A stretch of DNA of 64,000 bases from an uncultured Lachnospiraceae bacterium (GTDB taxonomy: Bacteria > Bacillota > Clostridia > Lachnospirales > Lachnospiraceae), in NCBI GenBank assembly GCA_910586755.1, contig CAJUJM010000050.1:1-64000 (forward strand). The letters run 5' to 3'. The position numbers and the translations under genes were made by a program. Each line of letters starts with the position of its first letter. Position 1 is the stretch's first letter. A model generated the notes under the pieces. The model was not told the origin of the DNA and did no database searches. It saw nothing but the letters and a program-made list of their open reading frames with translations. Below, piece by piece: positions 8,667-17,207 of this stretch.

Positions 8667-9665
8667 CTAAAACCTATATTGTACCTTGATATCATAAATT
8701 CTTGGGGTGGTATCCTTCATTTCTTCTTGAATTTTACGGTGAAGAAGCTCTGACGCAGTAATCCCTACCGCCTCCGGATTCTTGACAACCAGGGAACACT
8801 GAAGCCCCAGCTTCTGAGGCGTTTCGGCCTGGGCAAAGCCCGCAACATCTACTTTACCAATCCACCCCGGGTAGTGCTGATGGATTTCCATTGCTACATA
8901 TTCCAAAATGTCCGATCCAAAGGCAACAATCAAAGGCCGCTCCCCTTCCCGGATTTTTTCGGAAAACTGCTTTAATGCATCCACTACCGCATCAATTTTG
9001 CGGGCAGTCACCACCCGTAAAATTTCTTCCTCAGGCTTTCCCGCCTCTGCAAAAGCCTGATTGGATCCTTCCATGCACATACGGGTATTATAGCTGTCTA
9101 TCCATCCAAACAGCATCAACACCTGTCTGCAGGGCTTGTTTTTTAAAAGCCAGGAAACCATGTTGTAGGCATTTTCCCGATGGTTTTCCAGTACAATATC
9201 GCAGCCCACCTTTTCCAGGCGGTCAATCACTACCATGTTTTTATACTCTCTGGATACATTCTGTAAATACATGGAGTTCTGACCGCAGGGGGCAATGATA
9301 ATTCCTGCCGCCTTCTGGTTTAAAAGCTCCTGGACATAAAATTTCTCTTTTGTACCGTCATTATCGCTTTCACAAATAAAGGTCACATATTTTCTCTCAA
9401 AAAAGTAATCGCTGACCCCCCGGCATACCCGGCTGAAAAAATGCTCTGTATGAGGCACTACCAGGCCCACAATGTTGGACTTGCCCCGTTTCAGGTTTTG
9501 GGCAAAAGTGTTTGGCTCGTACTGAAGCTCCCGAATCGCATTTTTAATATTATACGCCGCCAAAGGCTGGATACTTTTGGGATCCTTTAAATATCGGGAT
9601 ACTGAGCTGATAGATACACCGGCCAGGGCCGCCACTTCCCGGATGGTTGCTTTCTTTTCTTTCAT
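8667..9665 (-). CDS. LacI family transcriptional regulator
   Basis: Repressor-type protein of 332 residues. The N-terminal helix-turn-helix ATIREVAALAGVSISSVSRYLKD (residues 6-28, shown here in parts: TIREVAALAGVS then SSVSRYLKD) is followed by a hinge helix region (NIKNAIRELQYEPN) and a periplasmic-binding-like ligand domain from about residue 64 (NIVGLVVPHTEHFFSR). It lies upstream of the tct operon in the same direction and its likely targets are the palindromes at 8427 and 8580. The effector is probably the transported acid or a product of it (inference). Confidence 0.93.
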   Translation of the reverse strand: MKEKKATIREVAALAGVSISSVSRYLKDPKSIQPLAAYNIKNAIRELQYEPNTFAQNLKRGKSNIVGLVVPHTEHFFSRVCRGVSDYFFERKYVTFICESDNDGTKEKFYVQELLNQKAAGIIIAPCGQNSMYLQNVSREYKNMVVIDRLEKVGCDIVLENHRENAYNMVSWLLKNKPCRQVLMLFGWIDSYNTRMCMEGSNQAFAEAGKPEEEILRVVTARKIDAVVDALKQFSEKIREGERPLIVAFGSDILEYVAMEIHQHYPGWIGKVDVAGFAQAETPQKLGLQCSLVVKNPEAVGITASELLHRKIQEEMKDTTPRIYDIKVQYRF

Positions 9666-9688
9666 GTGCTTCCCCCTGGTTTTGTGGA

Positions 9689-10240
9689 TTATCCCAGTGT
9701 CTCATCATACCCGGCCCGCTCCCCGCCAATAAATTTCAGTCGGGTTCTGGCGCAGACTACGTGGGCATTTCCGATTTCTTTTGTGCTAATGCGAACCGGA
9801 ACCGCCACATCTTTTAAATGCATGCCTATCAAGGTGTCTCCAATATCAATTCCGGCATGGGCTTTTATATGCTCTACTGCCACCGGATGGCAAAAGCTCG
9901 CGTAAGCGGCTGTGGCAAAGGATCCGCCAGCCTTTAATCGCGGAACCACATTGACCGGATCGTAGCCGTATCGCTCTGCCGCCTCTGCCTCAAGGATAAT
10001 AGCCCGGTTTAAATGCTCGCAGCACTGAGCTGCCAAATATATTCCCTGAGGGGCCAGCTCCTCCTGGAGAGCTTCAAAAACAGCAGTGCCAATCTCCTGG
10101 CTGGAGTGGGAACCAATCTGAAAGCTTCCCACCTCGCTGGAAGAGCAGCCTGCCACCAAAATCTGACCCGGCTTCAGCTTTGCCGCTTGGAGGAGCTCCC
10201 CTGCCGCCTGTTTGGTCTGTAGCTTTATGGTATCCAACAT
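9689..10240 (-). CDS. YwlG-like family protein (TIGR01440/DUF436)
   Basis: Protein of 183 residues matching the YwlG family of Firmicutes: GQILVAGCSSSEVGSFQIGSHSS (in parts GQILVAGCSSSEV and GSHSS), QCCEHLNRAIILE and SFCHPVAVEHI are family landmarks. Function is not established. It ends 23 bp before the LacI gene start, so the two may share a transcript. No signal peptide or membrane helix. Confidence 0.87.
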   Translation of the reverse strand: MLDTIKLQTKQAAGELLQAAKLKPGQILVAGCSSSEVGSFQIGSHSSQEIGTAVFEALQEELAPQGIYLAAQCCEHLNRAIILEAEAAERYGYDPVNVVPRLKAGGSFATAAYASFCHPVAVEHIKAHAGIDIGDTLIGMHLKDVAVPVRISTKEIGNAHVVCARTRLKFIGGERAGYDETLG

Positions 10241-10328
10241 GGTATTTTCCTCTTTTCTTGTGATGATAGGACCAGTATACCATATATTTTTTCAAGGGGG
10301 AAGGGGAGGTTTTGAAAGTCTGTTACGT

Positions 10329-10919
10329 TTAAATGTTACCTACTGCCTGATGGACGCGCCTGGAAATTTCCGGTCCGGCGATGACAGCCAAAATAATCTT
10401 GGCCGCATCTCCCGGCAGGTAGGGAATCACACCCATTGCAAGTCCGGCTCCAAAGTCCACTTTCAGCTGCCAGCACAGCCAGGCAGTGCCAAAGGCATTA
10501 CAGATTAGCGCTCCCAAAACTAATGCCCCGGCGCAGATTAAGCGTTTGCTGGAGAATCGCTCTATTAAAAGCCCGGAAACTAATATCATAAAGATAAACC
10601 CTACCAAATATCCGCCTGTAGGCCCTGCCAGCTTTCCCAGACCACCGCTAAAACCGGAAAATACCGGAAGCCCGGCAATCCCCAGCAAAAGGTATATAAG
10701 ATAGCTGATCAGCGCTTTTTTTGTTTTCAGAATATACATCGACAGGAAAAGCACCAGGTTAGTAAGAGAAAGCGGCACCGGACTGACAACTATCGGGATT
10801 GCCAGCGGGCCCAGTACACAAGTAACGGCAGTCATCAATGCTATGGCAGCCATCTGGGCGGTGGTAAGGCGGCCTGCCTTTGCCTGCCCGGGCTGTTCCG
10901 TGGAAATTGGTCGAGTCAT
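10329..10919 (-). CDS. bioY: Biotin transporter BioY (ECF S component)
   Basis: Substrate-binding membrane subunit for biotin, 196 residues with about six hydrophobic helices. Landmarks are VVSPVPLSLTNLVLFL near the N-terminus, the loop GLPVFSGFSGGLGKLAGPTGGYLVGF and a C-terminal LPGDAAKIILA. BioY works alone or with an ECF energy module, which is not in the window. A BirA-type operator overlaps its promoter (10956-11009), so repression by biotin-loaded BirA is expected. Confidence 0.93.
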   Translation of the reverse strand: MTRPISTEQPGQAKAGRLTTAQMAAIALMTAVTCVLGPLAIPIVVSPVPLSLTNLVLFLSMYILKTKKALISYLIYLLLGIAGLPVFSGFSGGLGKLAGPTGGYLVGFIFMILVSGLLIERFSSKRLICAGALVLGALICNAFGTAWLCWQLKVDFGAGLAMGVIPYLPGDAAKIILAVIAGPEISRRVHQAVGNI

Positions 10920-10955
10920 ATTATTGCATCTTCCCTTCTTTTTATTATATGATGG

Positions 10956-10984
10956 ATTATACGTTTTTTTATAATAATTGTCAA
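10956..10984 (-). promoter_or_regulatory. Promoter of bioY
   Basis: On the minus strand TTGACA (10984-10979), 17-bp spacer, TATAAT (10961-10956), a full consensus match about 37 bp before the bioY ATG. The -35 box lies inside the left half of the BirA-type operator. Confidence 0.82.
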
Positions 10985-11009
10985 CTTATTTTTATTTTAG
11001 GTTTACAAT
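10977..11009. promoter_or_regulatory. BirA-type operator of bioY
   Basis: ATTGTCAAC, 15-bp AT-rich spacer, GTTTACAAT: inverted 9-bp arms with one mismatch, matching the known layout of BirA sites (TTGT-AAC, 14-16 bp, GTT-ACAA). It covers the -35 box of bioY, so binding should block transcription. Confidence 0.78.
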
Positions 11010-11153
11010 TTAAAATTTTTGTCCGGTAAGGGTAACTGGTTATTGTAAATTTTTTCACAAAATTTTATTGCCTTCTCTTGACGGCTGCTGAGAAAAGTGT
11101 TATAACAACCTGGAAATTTGATGAAGAACTGATGAAAGAAAGGTGTGAAAAAC

Positions 11154-12335
11154 ATGGATTATAATCTGTTACGCGATCTGGCGATCATCGTAATTACAGC
11201 AAAATGCCTGGGAATTGCCGCAAGGCACATCAGGCTTCCGCAGGTAGTCGGAGAAATTGTGGCAGGCCTGCTGCTTGGACCCAGTATGTTGGGAATTGTG
11301 GGGCAGTCCGATTTTTTGACGATTATGGCAGAAATTGGCGTGATACTTCTGATGTTTTCGGCCGGACTCCAGAATAAGCTTTCTGAGCTGCTGAAAACAG
11401 GTCCCAAGGCATTCCTGATTGCGTGTGCCGGAGTATTTGTGCCCCTGATTATGGGAGCAGTTCTATATATGGCTTTTTATGGTGTTTCTCCATGGGGCTC
11501 AGAAAATTTCTATAAAGCTGTATTCACTGGTGTGATTATGACGGCCACATCCGTCAGCATAACGGTGGAGACGCTGCGGGAAATGGGAAAGTTAAGCGGA
11601 AAATGCGGAACAGCCATTATGAGCGCAGCCATTATAGACGATGTCCTCGGCATTCTGGTACTGACCTTTGTAATTGGTTTTCGGGACCCTTCTGTGCAAC
11701 CGCTGCAGATTATCATTAATACTGTACTGTTTTTTGTTTTTGCTGTTATTGTTGGTATCTTATTGTATAAAGCGTTTCGGAAAATTGATCAGGCATATCC
11801 TCATACGCAGAGACTGCCAATCCTGGGACTGGGGCTTTGCCTGCTGATGGCCTATGCCGCAGAAACTTATTTTGGAATTGCGGACATAACTGGCGCCTTT
11901 GTGGCAGGAGTGGTTCTCTGCAACCTGCCGGATTCCGAATATATTGAGCAGAAAATGGACATTACCTCTTATATGTTTTTTGGGCCGGTATTCTTTGCAA
12001 GCATTGGTCTGAAAACCGTGCTTTCGGGAATTACGCCGCAAATAATTTTCTTTACCATTGGTTTTATTGCAGTAGCGCTTTTAAGCAAAATTGCAGGCTG
12101 CGGGCTGGGTGCAAAACTATGCCGTTTTTCCAGCCGTGACAGTATATGTATTGGCGTTGGCATGATGGCCAGGGGCGAGGTTGCGCTGATTGTTGCCCAG
12201 AAGGGGCTGAATGTGGGCCTTATGGATGCATCGCTGTTCACAACAGTAATTCTGCTTATTATCGTTTCATCTATTGTGACCCCCATCTTTCTTAAAATCT
12301 GCTTTGGGGAGAGAAAACTAAAAAGCGAGAGCTAA
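11154..12335 (+). CDS. CPA2-type cation:proton antiporter
   Basis: Membrane antiporter of 393 residues with about 12 helices (Na+/H+ exchanger family, KefB/NapA-like). Landmarks: LPQVVGEIVAGLLLGPSMLG at the N-terminus, IGVILLMFSAGLQ, the two adjacent acidic residues IIDDVLGI typical of the electrogenic CPA2 branch, and GMMARGEVALIVAQKG near the C-terminus. No RCK/TrkA domain follows. The ATG at 11154 is chosen over the GTG at 11145 because AAGAAAGG lies about 10 nt before it. Transported ion (Na+ or K+) is not decided. Confidence 0.9.
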   Translation: MDYNLLRDLAIIVITAKCLGIAARHIRLPQVVGEIVAGLLLGPSMLGIVGQSDFLTIMAEIGVILLMFSAGLQNKLSELLKTGPKAFLIACAGVFVPLIMGAVLYMAFYGVSPWGSENFYKAVFTGVIMTATSVSITVETLREMGKLSGKCGTAIMSAAIIDDVLGILVLTFVIGFRDPSVQPLQIIINTVLFFVFAVIVGILLYKAFRKIDQAYPHTQRLPILGLGLCLLMAYAAETYFGIADITGAFVAGVVLCNLPDSEYIEQKMDITSYMFFGPVFFASIGLKTVLSGITPQIIFFTIGFIAVALLSKIAGCGLGAKLCRFSSRDSICIGVGMMARGEVALIVAQKGLNVGLMDASLFTTVILLIIVSSIVTPIFLKICFGERKLKSES

Positions 12336-12337
12336 GG

Positions 12338-12373
12338 AAAGGGGATGCCGCCCTGTTTTGCAGCATCCCCTTT
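12338..12373. terminator. Bidirectional terminator
   Basis: AAAGGGGATGC (12338-12348) pairs perfectly with GCATCCCCTTT (12363-12373), with A/T-rich flanks on both sides. It lies between the convergent antiporter and 5'-nucleotidase genes. Confidence 0.85.
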
Positions 12374-12386
12374 ATAAAAATTCTGA

Positions 12387-14222
12387 TTATTTGATTGTAA
12401 TTCTCCCCTGTCCTCTGGGATTTCCGTATTCGGTCCCCACATTTCCGCCTAATTTTTCCGAAATATAGGAGGACAGTATGTCTACGTCTACCATAACGTC
12501 ATCCTTCACTACCCTGGCTCCTGCAAACATGCTCATTCCATCTCCGCCGGACTTGAGCATATAGTTATGGGATGCTACCGTGTATGTTTTATTCATGTCT
12601 AAGGGCTCTCCGTTTACCAAAATGTCCCCTACCCGGTAAGCGCCGGATACACTTTTAAAGTTGCCCTTTTCATCCAATTTCACATTGGAGGGAACTGAAG
12701 TATCCACTGTGTAGGTAATGCCGGATACATGGAGGAATCCGCCGCTCTCCTGGGGGCAATCCTTAGCGGCCATCTCCAGCGCGTCCTTGATCTGCTGTCC
12801 CCTTACCTCTGCCACACAGCCCATATTTCCAAAGGGGAATACTTTTAATGTATCATTATAAGTAATATTTCCCGCTGTAATGCTGTCACGGATACCGCCT
12901 CCGTTCATCAGGCCAATGTCAGCTTCCAGCTGATACCGGAATGCATCTGCACACAAGTCGCCCAGATTGGTTTCCGCGTTTCTTACCGCCCGGTTTCCGG
13001 TTTCCGGGTCTTTAATAGTCAGCTCCACTTCTGTATGGCCTAAGACTACCTTCAGGCTCTCGCTGTACTGGACCTGGATTTTCTTAATGTAAGCGTCTGT
13101 TGCCGCATCGACAAACTTACCGCCCTCTGTTTCCATAGATCCCCCCGGGATAGTGAGAACTGTACCAACGGTAAGAACATCAGACTTGCGGATCCGGTCT
13201 CTGTTGGCATTGTAAATAGCAGGCCAGGCATCAGAAGATCCCAGAGTCCTTTTGGCAATTCTGCTTAAGGAATCATTTTTCTTTACGGTGTATGTAGTAA
13301 ACCCTGCGTCAGGAACCTCAGCTACCATCTCGGTGGTAATGGTCCCATCCGGTTTAATGGTCATCTTGCCAATATTTTTCAACTTGGTTCCCGTCTGGGT
13401 TACGATAACATCTTTTCCGTCTTTGTTGGAATAGGTCTTGTCATAAGTCTCGTGGGAATGTCCATCAATAACTGCGTCTATGCCATTGGTGTTTTTAATA
13501 ATCTGTTCCGAAGTCCACTGGCCGGAAACGCCCTCATTTCCCAGGTGGCCTACCAGGATAACAACCTCTGCCCCCTGGCCTCTGGCCCCGTCTACCGCTG
13601 CCTGAACCTGATTGTAAAGAGCCTGTCCGCTCTCATCTTCACAGAAACCATAGAGATAATTGCCGTTTCCGTCCTGGAAATATGCGGGAGTAGACTTGGT
13701 AAAGCTTTCCGGAGTGCTGACGCCAACAAAGGCTACCCGGGTATCCCCATAGGTAAACATTTTATAGGGCGCAAATACCGGAGCCCCCAAAGCCAGATTT
13801 ATGAAATTGCAGGAATAATATCCGCAGTTCAGCTTTCCGGACAGTTCCAGAAAACGTGCCATTCCGTAGTCAAACTCATGATTTCCGGGAATAGCAAAAT
13901 CATATCCTGTCTGATTCATAATATCAATTATGTATCCGCCGTCTGACAGGGTGCCGATGGGAGCTCCCTGAATGGCGTCGCCTGCATCTACCAGCGTCAC
14001 ATAAGGGGTCTGTGCCTGCATCTCCTTTTTGTACAGAGCCAGTCCTGCATAACCAATGTTGTCATCCACACCGCAGTGGACATCATTGGTATATAAGACC
14101 ACAATGTCCTGATCCGCTGCCTGGGCAGTCAGCTCTGTGGCCGCCGTTACTCCGGCTGTCACAGAAACAGTCATGGCCAAAGTCAGCAGGATTGACCAAA
14201 ATCTTTGCTTTAAGCTTTTCAT
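12387..14222 (-). CDS. Secreted 5'-nucleotidase (UshA family) with internal LysM domain
   Basis: Exported nucleotide/sugar-phosphate hydrolase of 611 residues. After a signal peptide (to about residue 35, AQAA), the metallophosphoesterase domain shows VLYTNDVHCG, LVDAGDAIQG, IPGNHEFDYG and DGHSHET. A LysM domain follows (about residues 315-360: YTVKKNDSLSRIAKRTLG to VGTVLTIPGG), then the 5'-nucleotidase C-terminal substrate domain with LMNGGGIRDSI, VFPFGNMG and KSGGDGMSMF. The ATG at 14222 is preferred to the upstream one because AAGGAGG precedes it. The LysM insert should bind peptidoglycan and keep the enzyme at the wall. It scavenges extracellular nucleotides (family knowledge). Confidence 0.93.
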   Translation of the reverse strand: MKSLKQRFWSILLTLAMTVSVTAGVTAATELTAQAADQDIVVLYTNDVHCGVDDNIGYAGLALYKKEMQAQTPYVTLVDAGDAIQGAPIGTLSDGGYIIDIMNQTGYDFAIPGNHEFDYGMARFLELSGKLNCGYYSCNFINLALGAPVFAPYKMFTYGDTRVAFVGVSTPESFTKSTPAYFQDGNGNYLYGFCEDESGQALYNQVQAAVDGARGQGAEVVILVGHLGNEGVSGQWTSEQIIKNTNGIDAVIDGHSHETYDKTYSNKDGKDVIVTQTGTKLKNIGKMTIKPDGTITTEMVAEVPDAGFTTYTVKKNDSLSRIAKRTLGSSDAWPAIYNANRDRIRKSDVLTVGTVLTIPGGSMETEGGKFVDAATDAYIKKIQVQYSESLKVVLGHTEVELTIKDPETGNRAVRNAETNLGDLCADAFRYQLEADIGLMNGGGIRDSITAGNITYNDTLKVFPFGNMGCVAEVRGQQIKDALEMAAKDCPQESGGFLHVSGITYTVDTSVPSNVKLDEKGNFKSVSGAYRVGDILVNGEPLDMNKTYTVASHNYMLKSGGDGMSMFAGARVVKDDVMVDVDILSSYISEKLGGNVGTEYGNPRGQGRITIK

Positions 14223-14250
14223 TGTAACCTCCTTTGCTGAAAACCTGTTT

Positions 14251-14382
14251 TTATGATTCCTCAATGCGGAACTGACTGATCAGGCTGTTCAATCTCCGCG
14301 CCTGGTCAGATAGCTCTTTTGATACTGCCGCGCTCTTTTCGGCCGTAGAAGAGTTTTCCTGCACCACAGCAGATATCTCCTA
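14251..14382 (-). other. Amber codon and conserved continuation of the chemoreceptor frame
   Basis: The chemoreceptor frame meets TAG at 14382-14380 and then continues for 42 sense codons to TAA at 14253-14251. The continuation reads EISAVVQENSSTAEKS, then AAVSKELSDQARRLNSL, which is the standard end of a methyl-accepting domain. In intact relatives a Gln codon (CAG) commonly stands at this point (GI-Q-EISAVVQENS type), so one C-to-T change explains the stop. Confidence 0.85.
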
Positions 14383-16284
14383 AATTCCCTGTTCCACTAA
14401 GGTAATCATCTCAGATTGCTGGATGCTGGCAGCGGCAATTTCATCCATCAGTGTCTTAATAGACTGGATACATTCACTGATTACCTGCATGGCAGAAACG
14501 GCAAGGGCAGTAGACTCCGCTCCGGTTTTAACATCCTGAATGGAATGGTTGATCAGATTGTTTGTGCTCTGAGCTGCCTGGGCGGACTTTGCCGCCAGAT
14601 TCCGCACCTCATCGGCCACAACAGAAAACCCCTTCCCTGCAGTGCCAGCGCGGGCTGCCTCCACAGCAGCGTTCAGCGCCAGAATGTTTGTTTGAAATGC
14701 GATATCTTCTATCGTCTTAATAATCGTTCCAATCTGAGTAGAAGAACTGTCTATATTCTGAGTAGCGACTGTCAACTGATCCATCTTAACATCAGCTTCC
14801 GCTGTATAGCCGGTGGCTTTGTCCACCAGTTTACTGGCGCTGTCGCATCGCACAGTGCTGGTCTGGATTTGTGAAGTGATCTCGGTCACATTTGATACCA
14901 GCCCATCGATGGAACCCGCCTGCTCCAATGTGCCCTGAGACAGGGCTTCAGCCCCTGTTGATACCCGCTCCGCACTGGTATCAACCTGATTAGCCACAAA
15001 AGAAATATCGCGAATCACATTTGTCAAATTTCCCTGAATGGATTTCAGGCTTACCAGCAGGGCCCTGAAGTCGCCAATATAGTAGGAACTGTTTTTCTCC
15101 ACATCAACGGCCAGATTGCCGCCTGCCATCTCACCCAGAATTCGATTTATATCATCAATGGTCTTCTGCAGGCAGGCGCAGACATGGTGGGTCGTCTGGG
15201 CAATCAGCCCAATCTCATCTGCCCGGTGGTAAAAGGCCTCCAGCTCTTCATCAGCAGAAAGGTTCAGATCTCCCAGGCGGCTGATAGCCCGCTCTACAGC
15301 CATCAGCTCTTTGCCCTCCCGGCGTAAAATCAAAAGGGTGATCAAAATAATGGCAGCGGCTACTACGGCACACAGTGCTCCTACAACGATACGCACCATG
15401 ATTACTTCCCCGTAAACCTCCGCAACGCTCTCCCGAACCATAAAGACCCAACCCCGGTTCTTTAAATATTTGTAAACTACCAGCTGGTTGACTCCGTTTT
15501 CATCCTTGTAGGAATATGTATTGGCCTGGGTATCGCCGTTTTCCTGAATCCGCCGGAGGATTTCCTGATACCCGGCATCTGTGGTCGCCGTATTCAGCAG
15601 TTGGTCATCCTCATGGTAAAGATAAACGCCAGTGTCTACATTCAAAAATACATACTCACTGTCCGGCAGTCCCTTAATGGATAAATTCAGCAAAGAGTCC
15701 ATTAAATGGCTGGCATAGACACCTGCCCCCACATAACCAATACACCTCTGCCCTTCAAATACCGGCTCGTACATAGAAAGGATCATGCTACCGGTTCCGG
15801 GAGATTTCATAATCCCCAGATTTGTCAGCTCCTTTCGGGCCAGAATTGTATCTTGAAACGATTTCAGCGAGTCCCCTGTACGGGTGGTCATCCCGATAGC
15901 GCTCTGAGAAGTGTGCGTCAAGACATGGGTGTCCGGGGTGGCAATATACAGCCCCTCAAACACGCCCTTGACCGCAGCAAAATCCTCTGTATATTGCTGG
16001 ACCTTCCCGGTCAGCTCCGGATCATCCGGATTCATAAGGAGCTGACGGACCTCGCTGCTCAAAGCAAAAGCCGACATATATTCTTCTGCGGAAGCTACAT
16101 ACTCATTGATAATGGCAGCCCTGGATTCTACGGCATCAGTCATCTGGTTAGTAATATCGTTTTTAACCATAGATGCGGCATTGGAAGATACAATAAGCCA
16201 TAGCAGCAGCATACCGGTTAAGGTAATCACGGTCGTGATAATTCCAATGCGCGTAGCAAGCTTTTTGTTTACAAGGAACTTCAT
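14380..16284 (-). CDS. Methyl-accepting chemotaxis protein, C-terminus cut by amber codon
   Basis: Chemoreceptor of 634 residues. TM1 at about 8-30, a large extracellular sensor domain (dCache-like) to about residue 270, TM2 at about 275-300, then a HAMP-like linker and the cytoplasmic methyl-accepting domain with the hairpin tip TIEDIAFQTNILALNAAVEAARAG (in parts IAFQTNILALNAAVEA). The ATG at 16284 follows GGAGGGGAG. Translation stops at a TAG about 42 codons before the natural end, which removes part of the second methylation helix. The tip that contacts CheA/CheW is intact, so partial signalling is possible. No chemotaxis genes are nearby. Confidence 0.85.
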   Translation of the reverse strand: MKFLVNKKLATRIGIITTVITLTGMLLLWLIVSSNAASMVKNDITNQMTDAVESRAAIINEYVASAEEYMSAFALSSEVRQLLMNPDDPELTGKVQQYTEDFAAVKGVFEGLYIATPDTHVLTHTSQSAIGMTTRTGDSLKSFQDTILARKELTNLGIMKSPGTGSMILSMYEPVFEGQRCIGYVGAGVYASHLMDSLLNLSIKGLPDSEYVFLNVDTGVYLYHEDDQLLNTATTDAGYQEILRRIQENGDTQANTYSYKDENGVNQLVVYKYLKNRGWVFMVRESVAEVYGEVIMVRIVVGALCAVVAAAIILITLLILRREGKELMAVERAISRLGDLNLSADEELEAFYHRADEIGLIAQTTHHVCACLQKTIDDINRILGEMAGGNLAVDVEKNSSYYIGDFRALLVSLKSIQGNLTNVIRDISFVANQVDTSAERVSTGAEALSQGTLEQAGSIDGLVSNVTEITSQIQTSTVRCDSASKLVDKATGYTAEADVKMDQLTVATQNIDSSSTQIGTIIKTIEDIAFQTNILALNAAVEAARAGTAGKGFSVVADEVRNLAAKSAQAAQSTNNLINHSIQDVKTGAESTALAVSAMQVISECIQSIKTLMDEIAAASIQQSEMITLVEQGI

Positions 16285-16339
16285 ACTCTCCCCTCCAAGA
16301 AGCACAAATTGAGGCAATAGACCCCGGTATTCCGGCCAG

Positions 16340-16362
16340 AAAAACCCCCTTGTATTGGGAGT
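16340..16362 (-). terminator. Attenuator-like hairpin in the chemoreceptor leader
   Basis: On the minus strand ACTCCC (16362-16357) pairs with GGGGGT (16349-16344) around AATACAA, followed by a run of T (16344-16340). It lies in the untranslated leader, about 56 nt before the start codon and after the promoter at 16386-16414, so it may end transcription before the gene. Confidence 0.5.
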
Positions 16363-16385
16363 TTGCCAGAAAATTCAATGGGTCT

Positions 16386-16414
16386 ATTATAGCATATTTT
16401 CTATAATTTGTCGA
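16386..16414 (-). promoter_or_regulatory. Promoter of the chemoreceptor gene
   Basis: On the minus strand TCGACA (16414-16409), 17-bp spacer, TATAAT (16391-16386). This gives a leader of roughly 95 nt before the ATG at 16284. Confidence 0.7.
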
Positions 16415-16415
16415 C

Positions 16416-16466
16416 CTACTCTCAGTGGACAAGAGGACACACGGTGCCCTTGTTCACTGAGGGTAG
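16416..16466. repeat. Long imperfect inverted repeat next to the chemoreceptor promoter
   Basis: CTACTCTCAGTGGACAAG (from 16416) and CTTGTTCACTGAGGGTAG (to 16466) form an 18-20 bp stem with a few mismatches, starting 1 bp from the -35 box of the chemoreceptor gene and ending 32 bp past the spoVT stop. No T-run follows on either strand, so an operator or a rho-independent terminator of unusual type are both possible. Confidence 0.6.
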
Positions 16467-16498
16467 CTTTGGCAGTGATCAGCCTGATAATCTGGACA

Positions 16499-17047
16499 TC
16501 AACTTTCCATCTGTCTCCCTAAAAATCCGGCTGCAGTGGCCGCCAGCTTCATTTCCATTTCTCCAAATCTGACTCTCGGCTCCCGACTCAATATAATAAC
16601 TGCGCCGATAGCATCCCCTTCGCAGATAATGGGGGCAATTACCTGAGCCGTAATGCCTTCCAGCGGTTCTGATGTCAAAGAGATAAAACCTTTATCGTCT
16701 TTTCCCGCAGTGATGGCCGCCCGCTCCTGAATCACGTTCTCCAGCTGATGGCTGATAGGCTTTTGCAGCAGTTCTTTTCTGGCTCCTCCGGCTGCAGCCA
16801 CCACCTGATCCCGATCCGTAATGCAAACCATCATCCCGGTAGACTGAGCCATGGCGTCCGCATACTGGCCTGCAAAAGCGGTAAGCTCTACCATAGGGGA
16901 ATATTTCTTTAATATAATTTCTCCTTCTCTGTCAGTAAAAATTTCCAGAGGGGTTCCTTCTCTTAATCTCAGAGTTCTGCGGATTTCCTTAGGGATTACC
17001 ACTCGTCCCAGATCATCGATTCTTCTTACTATTCCAGTTGCTTTCAT
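16499..17047 (-). CDS. spoVT: Stage V sporulation protein T-like regulator
   Basis: AbrB-type transition regulator of 182 residues, close to the length of Bacillus SpoVT. Residues 1-50 hold the swapped-hairpin DNA-binding domain (MKATGIVRRIDDLGRVVIPK, then EIRRTLRLREGTPLEI), and residues about 55-178 a GAF-like domain. The ATG at 17047 is chosen because GGAGG lies 8 nt before it; the upstream in-frame ATG at 17062 has none. In Bacillus, SpoVT acts in the forespore under sigma-G. Its presence marks a spore-forming lineage. Confidence 0.93.
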   Translation of the reverse strand: MKATGIVRRIDDLGRVVIPKEIRRTLRLREGTPLEIFTDREGEIILKKYSPMVELTAFAGQYADAMAQSTGMMVCITDRDQVVAAAGGARKELLQKPISHQLENVIQERAAITAGKDDKGFISLTSEPLEGITAQVIAPIICEGDAIGAVIILSREPRVRFGEMEMKLAATAAGFLGRQMES

Positions 17048-17092
17048 GAACAAGTCCTCCATTTTGTCGTATTTTGTGTATAATTTTACTTC

Positions 17093-17121
17093 TATTATCT
17101 GTAATAATTGGCTGAATATAC
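17093..17121 (-). promoter_or_regulatory. Possible sigma-G promoter of spoVT
   Basis: On the minus strand GTATA (17121-17117), 17-bp spacer, GATAATA (17099-17093), close to the forespore consensus (GHATR, 17-18 bp, CATNHTA) with one mismatch in the -10 box. It lies 46 bp before the start codon. Weak evidence, supported by the known sigma-G control of spoVT elsewhere. Confidence 0.4.
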
Positions 17122-17207
17122 ACGCAACCTTTTTTCTAAAATGGAGGGAAAATTTTAACCATTCATTCCCAAATTGGAATTGCCTGACGGCGGGGCAATA
17201 AAATTGC

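Noticed and set aside
16285..16385. c-di-GMP riboswitch in the chemoreceptor leader
   Set aside because: A GGCAAAC stretch recalls the class I element, but the required GACGCAAAGCC part is absent and the overall fold does not match.
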